Both the position numbers and the translations under genes were made by a program. From contig VEQL01000003.1 in NCBI GenBank assembly GCA_018883245.1, positions 1 through 64,000 of the forward strand: a stretch of 64,000 nucleotides of DNA. Reading direction: 5' to 3'. Positions 50,810 through 59,733 of this stretch are shown here, one piece after another. This DNA comes from Chthoniobacterales bacterium. Its GTDB lineage: Bacteria > Verrucomicrobiota > Verrucomicrobiia > Chthoniobacterales > JACTMZ01. Every line of letters starts with the position of its first letter. Within the stretch, counting starts at the first letter, position 1. The notes beneath the pieces are model-generated. The model had not been told where the DNA came from and searched no databases. It saw nothing but the letters and a program-made list of their open reading frames with translations.

Positions 50810-51864
50810 CGCGCGGCCCGGCGTTTCTTGTCTTCGTCGGCCATTTCCTGGAGCCGGCGCATCTCGATGGCCTGCAGTCCGACGATGGCCGCCACGGCGG
50901 TGATGGTGTCGGTGTCATCCGCGCGCGACACGTCGGCCGCCGGCTTGGTGAGTCCGGTGATGATCTGTCCGTAGGCGCGCCCGCAGAGGATGCCGGCGAG
51001 CTTGCCCGCGATGTGTCCGCTGTTGAGGTCGGGAAACACGAGGACGTTGGCCCGCCCGGCGACTGCGCCCGCCACGGACTTCGCCTTGGCCGCTCCGGGC
51101 AGCAACGCGGCGTCGAGTTCGAGTTCGCCGTCGATTTCCACTTCGAGGTGCTTCGCCTGCGCCTGCTGCCGGGCCAACGCGGCGGCCGCGGCGATTTTTT
51201 CCGTTCCCGGCGTGACGGAGCTTCCTTTGGTCGAGAAGCTCAGGAGGGCCACGCGCGGCGTGTCGCCCGTGAGCTGCCGGCAAAGGTGCGCCGATTGCAG
51301 GGCGATGGCGGCGAGCTGATGCACGTCGGGCGATGGGATGACGCCGCAGTCGCCGAGCACGAGAACGCCGCGGTGCCCGATGTCATCGCGCCCCGTGTCG
51401 GCTATGACACAGCTGCTTACCAGATGCTGCGCTCCGGAGGGCTTGACCACGCGCAGAAGCGGGCGCAGAAGGGCCTGGGTGGCCGATTCGATGCCGCCGA
51501 CCACGCCGTCGGCCCGGCCGTATTGCACCATCATCGCGGCATAATAGTTGGGGTTGAGCATGACCGTGCGCGCATCGGAAAGGCCGAGGTTCCGGTAGCG
51601 ATCGAGCGTCTCAAGGAAGCGGCAGAAGTCGGGCAGATCAGCCGAGTTTTCCGGGTTGATCACGCCGAGGTGATCGAAGGGTATGCGCTCACGTCGCGCG
51701 AGATCCTCCACCACGGCGCGGCGCCCCAGGAGAATCGGGACGCCGAGACCCAGTTCGTAAAACCGTCGACCGGCACGGAGAACGCGCGGGTTTTCTCCCT
51801 CCGGGAAAACGATGCGTTTCGGATGGCGTCGCAGCCGGGCGAAAACAGATTCGATGAATTGCAT
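50806..51864 (-). CDS. pta: Phosphate acetyltransferase (PTA/PTB family)
   Basis: A 352-residue enzyme that interconverts acetyl-CoA and acetyl phosphate. IVFPEGENPRVLRAG is the family start. The core phrases are MVQYGRADGVVGG, RGVLVLGDCGVIPSPD, ALLSFSTKGSS, NVLVFPDLNSGHIAGKL and GQIITGLTKPAADVSR, all typical of the PTA_PTB domain. A longer reading from 51945 would add 27 residues (LPAVSATLSASAQA) that look unlike the family. ATG 51864 was therefore preferred, with some doubt. No acetate kinase gene lies nearby. It diverges from mraZ, with 158 bases between start codons. Confidence 0.9.
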   Translation of the reverse strand: MQFIESVFARLRRHPKRIVFPEGENPRVLRAGRRFYELGLGVPILLGRRAVVEDLARRERIPFDHLGVINPENSADLPDFCRFLETLDRYRNLGLSDARTVMLNPNYYAAMMVQYGRADGVVGGIESATQALLRPLLRVVKPSGAQHLVSSCVIADTGRDDIGHRGVLVLGDCGVIPSPDVHQLAAIALQSAHLCRQLTGDTPRVALLSFSTKGSSVTPGTEKIAAAAALARQQAQAKHLEVEIDGELELDAALLPGAAKAKSVAGAVAGRANVLVFPDLNSGHIAGKLAGILCGRAYGQIITGLTKPAADVSRADDTDTITAVAAIVGLQAIEMRRLQEMADEDKKRRAAR

Positions 51865-51953
51865 GGCTTGCGCGCTGGCGGACAGCGTGGCCGAGACGGC
51901 GGGGAGTCTCAAGCACGGGCGGAAAAATTTCCGAGTTTTTTGCATGAAAGGGG

Positions 51954-51983
51954 TTGACGCTTGGTCGGCTTCAGTGGTTTAAA
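51954..51983 (+). promoter_or_regulatory. dcw-cluster promoter overlapping MraZ boxes
   Basis: TTGACG (51954-51959), an 18-base spacer and TTTAAA (51978-51983), or GTTTAA one base to the left at 17. It lies about 40 bases before the mraZ start. The first two AGTGG boxes lie in or over the -10 region, which suits repression. Confidence 0.5.
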
Positions 51984-52007
51984 GTGGGTAAAAGTGGTGC
52001 CAAATGG
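51973..52007 (+). promoter_or_regulatory. MraZ operator: four direct repeats at 10-bp spacing
   Basis: AGTGG occurs at 51973-51977, 51983-51987 and 51993-51997, and AATGG at 52003-52007, each exactly 10 bp apart. Known MraZ boxes are direct TGGG- or AAAGTG-type repeats with the same 10-bp pitch, next to mraZ itself. Finding the array right before mraZ and over its promoter is strong evidence for autoregulation. Confidence 0.8.
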
Positions 52008-52022
52008 CGCCCATTCCCTGAA

Positions 52023-52481
52023 ATGCCAAGATCAGCCCCAGCTCCAATTGTCTACGCCGGCGAGTTCCGCCATGCGGTCGATGCCAAGCACCGCGTGACA
52101 ATTCCCTCGCGTTGGCGGTCCGAGGACGACGGGGAGGAATTCTTTGCCGTGCCCGACCCCGCGGGAAAATTTCTGATGGTGATGCCCCCGCGGGAATTCG
52201 ACCGCGTGAAGGCCGATGTGGAGGCCAACCCCGCGATCGCGCCGGCCGACCGCCGCAAATTCATCCGCCGATTTTATGCCCTCGCGCAGTTGGTCGCCGT
52301 GGACAAGCAGGGCCGCGTGCTGCTGCCCGAGGAACCGTGCCGCCGCCTGGGACTCGAAGGCGAAGTGGTGCTCATCGGCAGCCACAGCCGAATGGAAATC
52401 TGGAACCCGCAACGTTGGGCGGCCGCGACGGCCGAAGAGGACGAAGTCTTCCGCCGGGTGGCGGGGGAGGTCGGCCTGTAG
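52023..52481 (+). CDS. mraZ: Transcriptional regulator MraZ
   Basis: A 152-residue DNA-binding protein of the dcw cluster, built of two AbrB-like swapped-hairpin halves. YAGEFRHAVDAKHRVTIPSRWR is the first conserved block. LAQLVAVDKQGRVLLPEEPCRRLG is the second. MraZ forms rings that bind 10-bp-spaced repeats upstream of its own gene, which are present here. ATG 52023 was chosen because an in-frame TTG at 51954 would start inside the -35 element. RsmH follows after 150 bases, the usual partner. Confidence 0.95.
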   Translation: MPRSAPAPIVYAGEFRHAVDAKHRVTIPSRWRSEDDGEEFFAVPDPAGKFLMVMPPREFDRVKADVEANPAIAPADRRKFIRRFYALAQLVAVDKQGRVLLPEEPCRRLGLEGEVVLIGSHSRMEIWNPQRWAAATAEEDEVFRRVAGEVGL

Positions 52482-52631
52482 CACGCCCTCGCTGCACGAA
52501 CCCCCGGACAACAAAACGCACGAGCATGGCAAAGCCAGGACGCAAGTTCGCCTTCGGTTTTTCCGCGAAAAAAGACGCGGCGGGCCGGGCGGAAGGTGCG
52601 GTCTGCCTCCGTCTGCGCGTGCGCAGCGTTT

Positions 52632-53621
52632 ATGAACAATTTGGCCTCCGAAAACCCGCAAACCAGCGCAAACATTGACGCGCCCTTCTGGCACCGCCCG
52701 GTAATGAGCACCGAGGTGGTAGCCATGCTGCGGCCCGCGTCCGGGCGCGTGTTTCTCGACGGGACCCTGGGCGGGGGCGGCCACAGCGGGGCTCTCCTCT
52801 CAGCCGGTGCGCGCGTGGTCGGGGTCGACCGCGATCCGGAAGCGTTGGCCGAGGCTTCGTCACGCCTCGCGAGCTACGGGGAAAACTTCCGCGCGGTGCG
52901 GGGAAATTTCGCCGATGCGGCGGAGCTGCCGCCCGTTCTCGATTCCGCTCCTTATGACGGGGCTGTCCTCGATCTTGGCGTCTCCTCCCATCAACTTGAC
53001 TCGGCGCATCGGGGGTTCAGCTTCCGCCATGACGGCCCGCTCGACATGCGCATGGACCCATCGCTGGGTGCAAGCGCGGCCGATCTGGTGAACACGGTCG
53101 AAGAGGGCGAACTGGCCCGCATTCTCCGCGAATACGGCGAAGAACCGCAGGCACGCCGCATTGCGCGGGCCATCGTGGCCGAGAGAAACCGGCTGCCTTT
53201 CACGCGCACCGGCCAGTTGGCGGCGCTGATCGAAAAGGTGCTCGGGCGCCGGGGACGGACGCATCCGGCCACCCGCTCATTCCAGGCCCTGCGCATCGCG
53301 GTGAATGACGAACTCGGTTCGCTTCGCCGCGCACTGGAATCCATCCCGGGGTTGCTGCGCGCCGGCGCGCGTCTGGTTGTCATCACTTTTCATTCGCTCG
53401 AAGACCGTCTGGTCAAAACGTTCTTCCGTGCGGGCAGCGAGCAGTGGCTCGATCGCCCCGAGTGGCCCGCACCTCAGCCCAATCCCGGATGGCGCTTCCG
53501 GGACCTGACCCGTCATCCGGTCGAAGCCGGCGCGGAGGAAGTGGCGGTCAACCCGCGGGCTCGCTCGGCGCGGTTGCGCGCCGTGGAAATCCTTGCCATG
53601 CAACAGGAGGTGGCGGCATGA
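52632..53621 (+). CDS. rsmH: 16S rRNA (cytosine(1402)-N(4))-methyltransferase
   Basis: A 329-residue SAM-dependent methyltransferase (MraW). FLDGTLGGGGHSGALL is the SAM-binding motif, and DGAVLDLGVSSHQLD is the DLGVSS signature. FSFRHDGPLDMRMD and the C-terminal FHSLEDRLVKTFFR complete the family. It methylates C1402 of 16S rRNA. ATG 52632 gives NNLASENPQ...FWHRPVM. ftsL starts at its stop codon (ATGA). Upstream lies a 150-bp gap containing a 50-codon frame (52526-52678) that I could not support as a gene. Confidence 0.95.
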   Translation: MNNLASENPQTSANIDAPFWHRPVMSTEVVAMLRPASGRVFLDGTLGGGGHSGALLSAGARVVGVDRDPEALAEASSRLASYGENFRAVRGNFADAAELPPVLDSAPYDGAVLDLGVSSHQLDSAHRGFSFRHDGPLDMRMDPSLGASAADLVNTVEEGELARILREYGEEPQARRIARAIVAERNRLPFTRTGQLAALIEKVLGRRGRTHPATRSFQALRIAVNDELGSLRRALESIPGLLRAGARLVVITFHSLEDRLVKTFFRAGSEQWLDRPEWPAPQPNPGWRFRDLTRHPVEAGAEEVAVNPRARSARLRAVEILAMQQEVAA

Positions 53622-53968
53622 GGCGTGCCGGGCACGACCATACCCTCCCGCTCGGACCACTCATGCGCTGGGTGGTGCTTGTTTTTCTGGCCGGACTGCT
53701 CGGACTTTGCTTCGTGCATATGAAGCACAAGCTCAAGGTGGACGGAGACCGCTGCCGCGACCTCGAGCAGTCCGTGGCCGACTTGGACGAGAAACTCAAG
53801 GTGGCCGACAACGAGATCATGCGCCTCACTTCGCGCCCGGCTCTCGAGCGGAGACGCGAGGAAGGATTCATCCGCATGATCGAAGTGCAGGCCAACCGCA
53901 TGGTGCGCCTGCGTCTGTCGGAAACGCAGTCGGCGCCGATTGCATCGGCCAGGGAGGTCGCGCCATGA
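53618..53968 (+). CDS. ftsL: FtsL-like septum protein
   Basis: A 116-residue bitopic protein. A short cytoplasmic start is followed by one transmembrane helix (RWVVLVFLAGLLGLCFVHM). A ~45-residue heptad-like coiled coil comes next (LEQSVADLDEKLKVADNEIMRL). Position between rsmH and the FtsI-like synthase, size and topology are those of FtsL, which bridges FtsB and FtsQ to FtsI. Sequence identity of FtsL is low in all bacteria, so the call rests on context and layout. An AGGAGG lies upstream, and the ATG overlaps the rsmH stop. Confidence 0.75.
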   Translation: MRRAGHDHTLPLGPLMRWVVLVFLAGLLGLCFVHMKHKLKVDGDRCRDLEQSVADLDEKLKVADNEIMRLTSRPALERRREEGFIRMIEVQANRMVRLRLSETQSAPIASAREVAP

Positions 53969-55725
53969 GCAGCGCCACCCATCGCCGGGCGGGCATTGTT
54001 TGCGTCGGGTTGGCCCTCGTCTTCAGTGTTTATTCCGGGCGTCTCGTTCATCTTCAGGTCGGCAAGCACCGCGAATACGCGCAGCTGGCGGTGGAAAAAA
54101 CCGCCAAGAAAAAAGTTGTTCCGGCCGAGCGGGGAATAATCACCGATCTCCACGGCGAGCCGCTGGCGGTCAATGTCCCGATTTACTCCGTCGTGGTGGA
54201 CGGCACGCTGGTCACGGATCGTCCCCGCCTTGTCGGTATTCTCGCGCGGATGCTGAATCTTCCGCCGGAGCAAGTCACGGAGCGTATTGCGCCGAAACGA
54301 CCCTATATCGTCGTGCAGCGCAAGGTGGATGCCGAGACAAAGAGCCTTCTGCAGAAGGAACTCGCCGCCGCGAAACTGCGCGGCGTGATGTATGAGCCCG
54401 AGCCGGTGCGCAATTACCCCAACGACTCGATGCTCGCGCCGGTCATCGGATTCCTCGACCACGACGGCCGCGGTGTCCAGGGCGTGGAGATGATGATGGA
54501 GCCCTACCTGCGGGGCGAAGACGGATTCGTTTACACATCGCGCGATCGTATGGGCCGGGAAATCGTCGCCTACCGCGGCCTGGAGCGACCGCCGCGCAAC
54601 GGTATGACTGTGCAGCTCACCATCGACCTGGCGCTGCAGGACATTGTCGAGGAGGAATTGGCCGAGGCCTACCGCATGCTCCGGCCGCGCATGATCTCTG
54701 CCGTGTTTGTGCGTCCGCGCACGGGTGAGATTCTGGCCATGGCGACGCTGCCGGGTTTCAACCCGAACGACCCTGGCAACGCGGAGATCGAATCGACGAA
54801 GAACCGCTCGATCATCGACATCTACGAGCCGGGATCGACTTTCAAACTGGTTGTCATCTCGGCGGCTCTCGAAGAGCGCGCCGTCACCCCCGAGACGGTC
54901 TTCCACTGTGAGAACGGCAGCTTCGCCTACGCGGGGAAAACGCTGCGCGACGTGCACGCCTACGGCCCGCTTTCGGTCCACGACATCCTCGTCAAGTCGT
55001 CGAACATCGGCTGCGCGAAAATCGCGATGCATCTCGGCGCGGACAAATTCCACGAATACATCCGCCGGTTCGGGTTCGGCGAGCGCACCGGCCTCGGTCT
55101 TCCCGGCGAAGTCGGCGGAATCGTGCGTCCGCGCCACAGTTGGAACGGGCTTTCCATCACGCGCGTCCCCATGGGCCACGAAGTCGCGGTCACGCCGCTG
55201 CAGGTGGTCATGGCGCTTTCCGCCATCGCCAACGGCGGCAACATGATGCTTCCGCAGATCGTGCAGTCGGTTCGTGACGATTCCGGCAAAGAGGTCGTTT
55301 CCCTGCGTCCGCAGGTTGTGCGCCGCGTGGTGAGTGAGGAAACGGCCGCGCAGGTTTCTTCGGCTTTGGCAGAAGTGGTGAGCGAACGCGGCACGGCGCG
55401 CCTTGCGGCATTCCCGGGGTTCCGCGTCGCGGGCAAGACGGGGACCGCGCAGCGCGTCGATCCCAAGGGCGGCTACACGCCGGGAAAGTATGTGGTTTCC
55501 TTCGCGGGATATTTCCCCGCGGGTAATCCCGAGGTCGCCGGTATCGTGGTGGTGGACGACCCCGGCACGCCCGGGGGCACGGTTTACGGCGGCACCATCG
55601 CTGCGCCGATTTTCTCGGCCATCGGCGCCCGGATGGCCCGACAAATGGACCTTGAACCCGAGACGGAGGAATCCGACGGGGCCACCGTCGCCCTGCTGCC
55701 GGCGGTGCAGGAGGAGGTCAATTGA
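53965..55725 (+). CDS. ftsI: Peptidoglycan transpeptidase FtsI (PBP3-like)
   Basis: A 586-residue class B penicillin-binding protein that crosslinks septal peptidoglycan. An N-terminal membrane anchor is followed by a dimerisation/pedestal domain (RGIITDLHGEPLAVNVP). The transpeptidase domain begins near 210 and has the SxxK serine at Ser291 (STFK), SSN at 345-347 and KTGTA at 491-495. This is the order of the FtsI/PBP2B branch. It overlaps ftsL by four bases (ATGA). murE follows through an overlap or a 5-base gap. Confidence 0.96.
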   Translation: MSSATHRRAGIVCVGLALVFSVYSGRLVHLQVGKHREYAQLAVEKTAKKKVVPAERGIITDLHGEPLAVNVPIYSVVVDGTLVTDRPRLVGILARMLNLPPEQVTERIAPKRPYIVVQRKVDAETKSLLQKELAAAKLRGVMYEPEPVRNYPNDSMLAPVIGFLDHDGRGVQGVEMMMEPYLRGEDGFVYTSRDRMGREIVAYRGLERPPRNGMTVQLTIDLALQDIVEEELAEAYRMLRPRMISAVFVRPRTGEILAMATLPGFNPNDPGNAEIESTKNRSIIDIYEPGSTFKLVVISAALEERAVTPETVFHCENGSFAYAGKTLRDVHAYGPLSVHDILVKSSNIGCAKIAMHLGADKFHEYIRRFGFGERTGLGLPGEVGGIVRPRHSWNGLSITRVPMGHEVAVTPLQVVMALSAIANGGNMMLPQIVQSVRDDSGKEVVSLRPQVVRRVVSEETAAQVSSALAEVVSERGTARLAAFPGFRVAGKTGTAQRVDPKGGYTPGKYVVSFAGYFPAGNPEVAGIVVVDDPGTPGGTVYGGTIAAPIFSAIGARMARQMDLEPETEESDGATVALLPAVQEEVN

Positions 55726-55730
55726 GCGGC

Positions 55731-57230
55731 ATGAATCTCTCGAAAATCATCGCGGCTCTGCCGCCCGGATCGCTCGAGGTGGCGGGGACGCCCGATCGCG
55801 AGATCGCATCGATCACGCACGACTCGCGTCGCGCCGGCCCCGGGTCGCTTTTTGCCGCGCTGCCAAGTGTCACCCCGGGGCGCGGTGCTGAAGCGGCGGC
55901 TGGCGGCGCGGGCTTCGTGCTCGAGGCCGTCGAAAAAGGCGCTGTCGCCGTGCTCACGTCCGCGGACATCGATGTTCCGCGCGCCACCGTGCTGCGCGTT
56001 CCGGATCCGCGGGCTGCGCTGGCGGATGCCGCCGCGCGCTTTTACCGCCACCCGTCGCTGCAGTTGCAGACCGCGGGTGTCACCGGCACTAACGGCAAAA
56101 CCACGACGACCTTCCTCATCAAGCATCTTCTCGACGCGGCCGAGCGGCCTTGCGGCCTCATCGGCACGGTGCGCTACGTGATCGGGCCGCGCGAGCTTCC
56201 GGCTGCGCGCACCACGCCGGAGGTTGATGACGTGCAGCGTCTCATGCGGGAGATGCGCGACGTCAACTGCCGCGCTGCCGTCATGGAAGTCTCCAGCCAT
56301 GCGCTAGACCAGGGACGCGTGCGCGGGGTCGAGTTCGACGCGGCGGTATTCACCAATCTCACGCAGGACCATCTCGATTACCACGGGACGATGGAGGAAT
56401 ACTTCCGCGCCAAGAGCCGCCTTTTCGCGCAACTCGCGGCGCAGAAGCAGAAGCGCGGAAAGGCCGTGCTCAACATCGACGACCGCCACGGCCGGCGGCT
56501 GCTCGACGAGTCGGGCGAAGCCGTGGAGGCAATCACCTACGGCCAATCGTCGAACGCGATGTTCCGCGCGACCGATCTGCGCACGGACTTGCACGGGACC
56601 CGCTACACGCTGGAAGCGGGAGGGAGGAGTTTTCTCGTCCGGCTTCCCCTGTTCGGTTCCTTCAACGTTTACAACTCTCTTGCAGCACTCGCGGCCATGC
56701 AGGCGTTGGGGCACGACGTTCGCAAGTCGGTCGATGCCTTGAAGAGCGCTCCGCAGGTTCCGGGGCGCCTCGAAATGGTCCAAGGGCCCAAGTCGTTCCG
56801 CGTGTTCGTCGATTACGCGCACACGCCGGATGCTTTGGAAAATGTCCTTCGCACCCTGCGTTCACTCGAACCGCAGCGGCTGGTCACTGTCTTCGGTTGC
56901 GGGGGCGACCGCGATCGCGCCAAGCGCGGGCCGATGGGGCGTGCCGCGGAAGAGCTTTCCGACTGGTGCATCGTCACCTCCGACAACCCGCGCAGCGAGG
57001 ATCCCGAGGCCATTTGCCGCGAAATCACCGCGGCCCTGCGCGGAAACAACCACGAGGTGGTGACCGACCGCCGCGCAGCCATCCGCCGGGCTGTGGCCAT
57101 GGCGGGCCCGGGTGACATTGTGCTCATCGCGGGCAAAGGGCACGAGGACTACCAGGAATTTGCCGACCGCAAGGTCCCGTTTGACGACGTTGCCGAATCA
57201 GCAGCGGCTATCAGGGGGAAGGCTGCGTGA
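55731..57230 (+). CDS. murE: UDP-MurNAc-tripeptide synthetase (meso-DAP-adding)
   Basis: A 499-residue ligase that adds the third residue to the peptidoglycan stem. ATP-binding reads GVTGTNGKTTTTFL. EVSSHALDQGR and DYAHTPDALENVL are family landmarks. SDNPRSEDPEAI contains DNPR, the motif for meso-diaminopimelate instead of lysine, so the organism's peptidoglycan is predicted to be DAP-type. ATG 55731 gives NLSKIIAALPP. A TTG at 55722 has a better-spaced AGGAGG and would overlap the ftsI stop (TTGA), so it may be the true start. Confidence 0.95.
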   Translation: MNLSKIIAALPPGSLEVAGTPDREIASITHDSRRAGPGSLFAALPSVTPGRGAEAAAGGAGFVLEAVEKGAVAVLTSADIDVPRATVLRVPDPRAALADAAARFYRHPSLQLQTAGVTGTNGKTTTTFLIKHLLDAAERPCGLIGTVRYVIGPRELPAARTTPEVDDVQRLMREMRDVNCRAAVMEVSSHALDQGRVRGVEFDAAVFTNLTQDHLDYHGTMEEYFRAKSRLFAQLAAQKQKRGKAVLNIDDRHGRRLLDESGEAVEAITYGQSSNAMFRATDLRTDLHGTRYTLEAGGRSFLVRLPLFGSFNVYNSLAALAAMQALGHDVRKSVDALKSAPQVPGRLEMVQGPKSFRVFVDYAHTPDALENVLRTLRSLEPQRLVTVFGCGGDRDRAKRGPMGRAAEELSDWCIVTSDNPRSEDPEAICREITAALRGNNHEVVTDRRAAIRRAVAMAGPGDIVLIAGKGHEDYQEFADRKVPFDDVAESAAAIRGKAA

Positions 57231-58585
57231 TGGATCCGACACCGATTCAACTCATTGCAGGGGCCTGCGGCGGCAAACTTTTGCGCGGGGATGGGAACCG
57301 TGCGGTGGACTGCATATCGAAAGATTCGCGCACCATCGCCCCCGGGAGCCTTTATTGGGCTTTGCAGGGCGAAAACCACGACGGCCACGACTTCGCGTCA
57401 GCCGCGGCGGCGGCCGGGGCGGCGGCTGCCGTGGTCGGGCGCGAGCCTGCCGGATGGCCGGCGCACCTGCCCCTCGTTCTTGTGGATGACACCCAGGATG
57501 CGCTGACCCGCCTTGCCGCGTGGCATCGCGACCGTCTGCACGCACGTGTCATCTGCATCACCGGAAGCAACGGAAAAACCAGCACGAAAGATTTCACGGC
57601 TTCCGTTGCTGCCACGCGTTTCGCCGTCAACAAGACCGAGGGCAACTTGAACAACCACCTCGGCCTGCCGCTGACGATCCTGACCGCCAAAACAACCGAC
57701 GAGGTTGCGGTGTGGGAGATCGGCATGAATCACGAAGGGGAGATCGCCGCGCTGGCGCGGTTGGCGCGCCCGGACATCGGCATCATCACCAACGTGGGCG
57801 TGGCACACATCGAATTTCTCGGGTCGCGCGAAGCGATCGCGCGGGAAAAAGGCGCACTGGCCGAGGCCTTGGGTCCGGACGCCGTGCTCGCGATGCCTTG
57901 CGATGACGACTTCACGGCAACGATCTGCGCCCGGACGAAAGCGCGGGTCGTTCTCGCGGGGGCGGACGGGCGCCTGAGCGCGGAGAGTCTCCGTCCCGCG
58001 GCGAACGGCCTCGATTTCGAACTTGTTTCCGGAAAAGAGCGCGTCGCGGCGCATCTTCCGGTTTTCGGCGAGCACATGGTGCGCAACGCGTTGTTGGCCG
58101 TGGCGGCCGGACTCGAGCTGGGGCTGAGTCTCCGCGAATGTGCGTCCGGCCTTGCCTCGACCAAGCTGTCCGCGCGTCGTCTGGCTTGCCTCGATGTGCG
58201 GGGTGTCACCGTTCTCGACGACAGTTACAATGCCAACCCGGATTCGATGGAGGCCGCGTTGCACGCGCTGCGCGGTTTGCCCGGCGGAGGCAAACGCTTT
58301 GCCGTGCTTGGGCGGATGGGCGAACTCGGTTCCTACGCGGAGGAAGGTTACCGGCGCGTGGGCCGGACGGCCGCGGGCACGATCGACATTCTCATCGCCG
58401 TTGGGCCGGAAACGGGAGTCATGGCCGAGGAGGCCGAGTCGGCCGGGGCGCGCGAAGTGCGCCGCGCTTCCGACACTTCGGAGGCCGCGCGCTTGCTGCG
58501 CGATCTCGCGCGTCCGGGCGACGCGGTTGTCATCAAGGGTAGCCGCGCGGCGCGCATGGAACGGGTTTTGGAGGAGTTTTCCTGA
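57230..58585 (+). CDS. murF: UDP-MurNAc-tripeptide:D-Ala-D-Ala ligase
   Basis: A 451-residue Mur ligase that attaches D-Ala-D-Ala to the stem peptide. CITGSNGKTSTKDFTAS is the ATP-binding loop. NKTEGNLNNHLGLPLTIL and ELGVAHIEFLGSREAIA-type wording follow. DDSYNANPDSMEAAL is the MurF signature. KGSRAARMERVL closes the protein. The ATG overlaps the murE stop by one base. A GTG three bases earlier is an alternative. mraY starts at its stop codon (TGATG). Confidence 0.95.
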   Translation: MDPTPIQLIAGACGGKLLRGDGNRAVDCISKDSRTIAPGSLYWALQGENHDGHDFASAAAAAGAAAAVVGREPAGWPAHLPLVLVDDTQDALTRLAAWHRDRLHARVICITGSNGKTSTKDFTASVAATRFAVNKTEGNLNNHLGLPLTILTAKTTDEVAVWEIGMNHEGEIAALARLARPDIGIITNVGVAHIEFLGSREAIAREKGALAEALGPDAVLAMPCDDDFTATICARTKARVVLAGADGRLSAESLRPAANGLDFELVSGKERVAAHLPVFGEHMVRNALLAVAAGLELGLSLRECASGLASTKLSARRLACLDVRGVTVLDDSYNANPDSMEAALHALRGLPGGGKRFAVLGRMGELGSYAEEGYRRVGRTAAGTIDILIAVGPETGVMAEEAESAGAREVRRASDTSEAARLLRDLARPGDAVVIKGSRAARMERVLEEFS

Positions 58586-59733
58586 TGCTTTACTACCTCC
58601 ATATCCTGCACGACTACGGCATCGGGCTCGACTCGGAGTTCCTGAAGGCCTTCAACGTTTTCCAATACATCACGTTCCGGGCGGTGGCGGCCGGGGTGAC
58701 GGCGTTCCTGCTGAGTCTTTTCTTCGGGAACTGGGTGATCCGCCATCTGGTGTCGCTCAAGCTCGGTCAACCGATCCGCTCGCAGGACGAGGTTCACCGC
58801 CTGCACGAGCTGCACGGCGCCAAGGCCGGAACGCCCACCATGGGCGGCGTTCTGCTGCTCGGCGCGATCCTCATTTCGACGCTGCTCTGGGCGCGTCCGA
58901 CCAACACGCTCGTCTGGCTCGCGCTGTTCTCGGTCATCTACCTCGGCACCGTCGGTTTCATCGATGACTACCTCAAGGTGACGAAAAAGTCTTCGGACGG
59001 CATCAGCAGCCGACTCAAGTTCGCGCTCCAGTGCGTGCTCGCCGTTTTCATCACCGGCTATTTCCTCTTCGCGCTTTGGCTCAACGACATGCCTTGGGAT
59101 CTTTACGTCCCGTTCTCCAAGGAGCCTGTTGTCCATCTGCGCGTGGCTTTCCCTTTCATCTTCACCTTCATTGTGGCCCTCGTCTTTTACCTGCTTGTCA
59201 TTGTCGGTTCGTCGAACGCGGTGAACCTCACCGACGGTCTCGACGGTCTCGCCGCCGGTTGCACGGCGACGGTGGCTTTCGGGTTTGCCGTCCTCACCTA
59301 CGCCGCCGGACATCACAAGATCGCCCAGTATCTGCAGATTCCCTACGTGCCGTTTTCGGGGGAACTCGCGGTCGTTTGTCTCGCGCTGGTTGGTGCGGCG
59401 CTTGGTTTCCTTTGGTGGAATTGCCACCCGGCGCGCGTGTTCATGGGCGACACGGGATCACTCGCCATCGGGGGTTTGCTCGGTGTGGTGGCCATCGCGG
59501 CCAAGCAAGAGTTGCTCCTCGCGCTCATCGGCGGCGTGTTCGTGCTCGAGGCCGGCTCGGTGATTCTCCAAGTCGCGAGCTTCAAATTGACAGGCAAGCG
59601 CATCTTCAAGATGTCGCCCTTGCATCATCACTTCGAACTGAGCGGGTGGAAAGAGAGCACGGTGATCGTGCGGTTCTGGATCCTCTCGGTGATTTTCGCC
59701 CTTCTCGGGCTGGCAACTCTCAAACTCCGGTGA
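58585..59733 (+). CDS. mraY: Phospho-MurNAc-pentapeptide transferase (MraY)
   Basis: A 382-residue inner-membrane enzyme that loads phospho-MurNAc-pentapeptide onto undecaprenyl phosphate to form lipid I. HGAKAGTPTMGGVLLL, FIDDYLKVTKKSSDGIS and NLTDGLDGLAAG are the catalytic and metal loops. FMGDTGSLAIGGLLG and LHHHFELSGW close the family. About ten membrane helices are apparent. It starts on the murF stop and overlaps murD by four bases. Confidence 0.97.
   Translation: MLYYLHILHDYGIGLDSEFLKAFNVFQYITFRAVAAGVTAFLLSLFFGNWVIRHLVSLKLGQPIRSQDEVHRLHELHGAKAGTPTMGGVLLLGAILISTLLWARPTNTLVWLALFSVIYLGTVGFIDDYLKVTKKSSDGISSRLKFALQCVLAVFITGYFLFALWLNDMPWDLYVPFSKEPVVHLRVAFPFIFTFIVALVFYLLVIVGSSNAVNLTDGLDGLAAGCTATVAFGFAVLTYAAGHHKIAQYLQIPYVPFSGELAVVCLALVGAALGFLWWNCHPARVFMGDTGSLAIGGLLGVVAIAAKQELLLALIGGVFVLEAGSVILQVASFKLTGKRIFKMSPLHHHFELSGWKESTVIVRFWILSVIFALLGLATLKLR

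Noticed and set aside
53548-55644. A 698-codon minus-strand frame opposite ftsI
   Set aside because: Antisense shadow of a penicillin-binding protein with all three active-site motifs.
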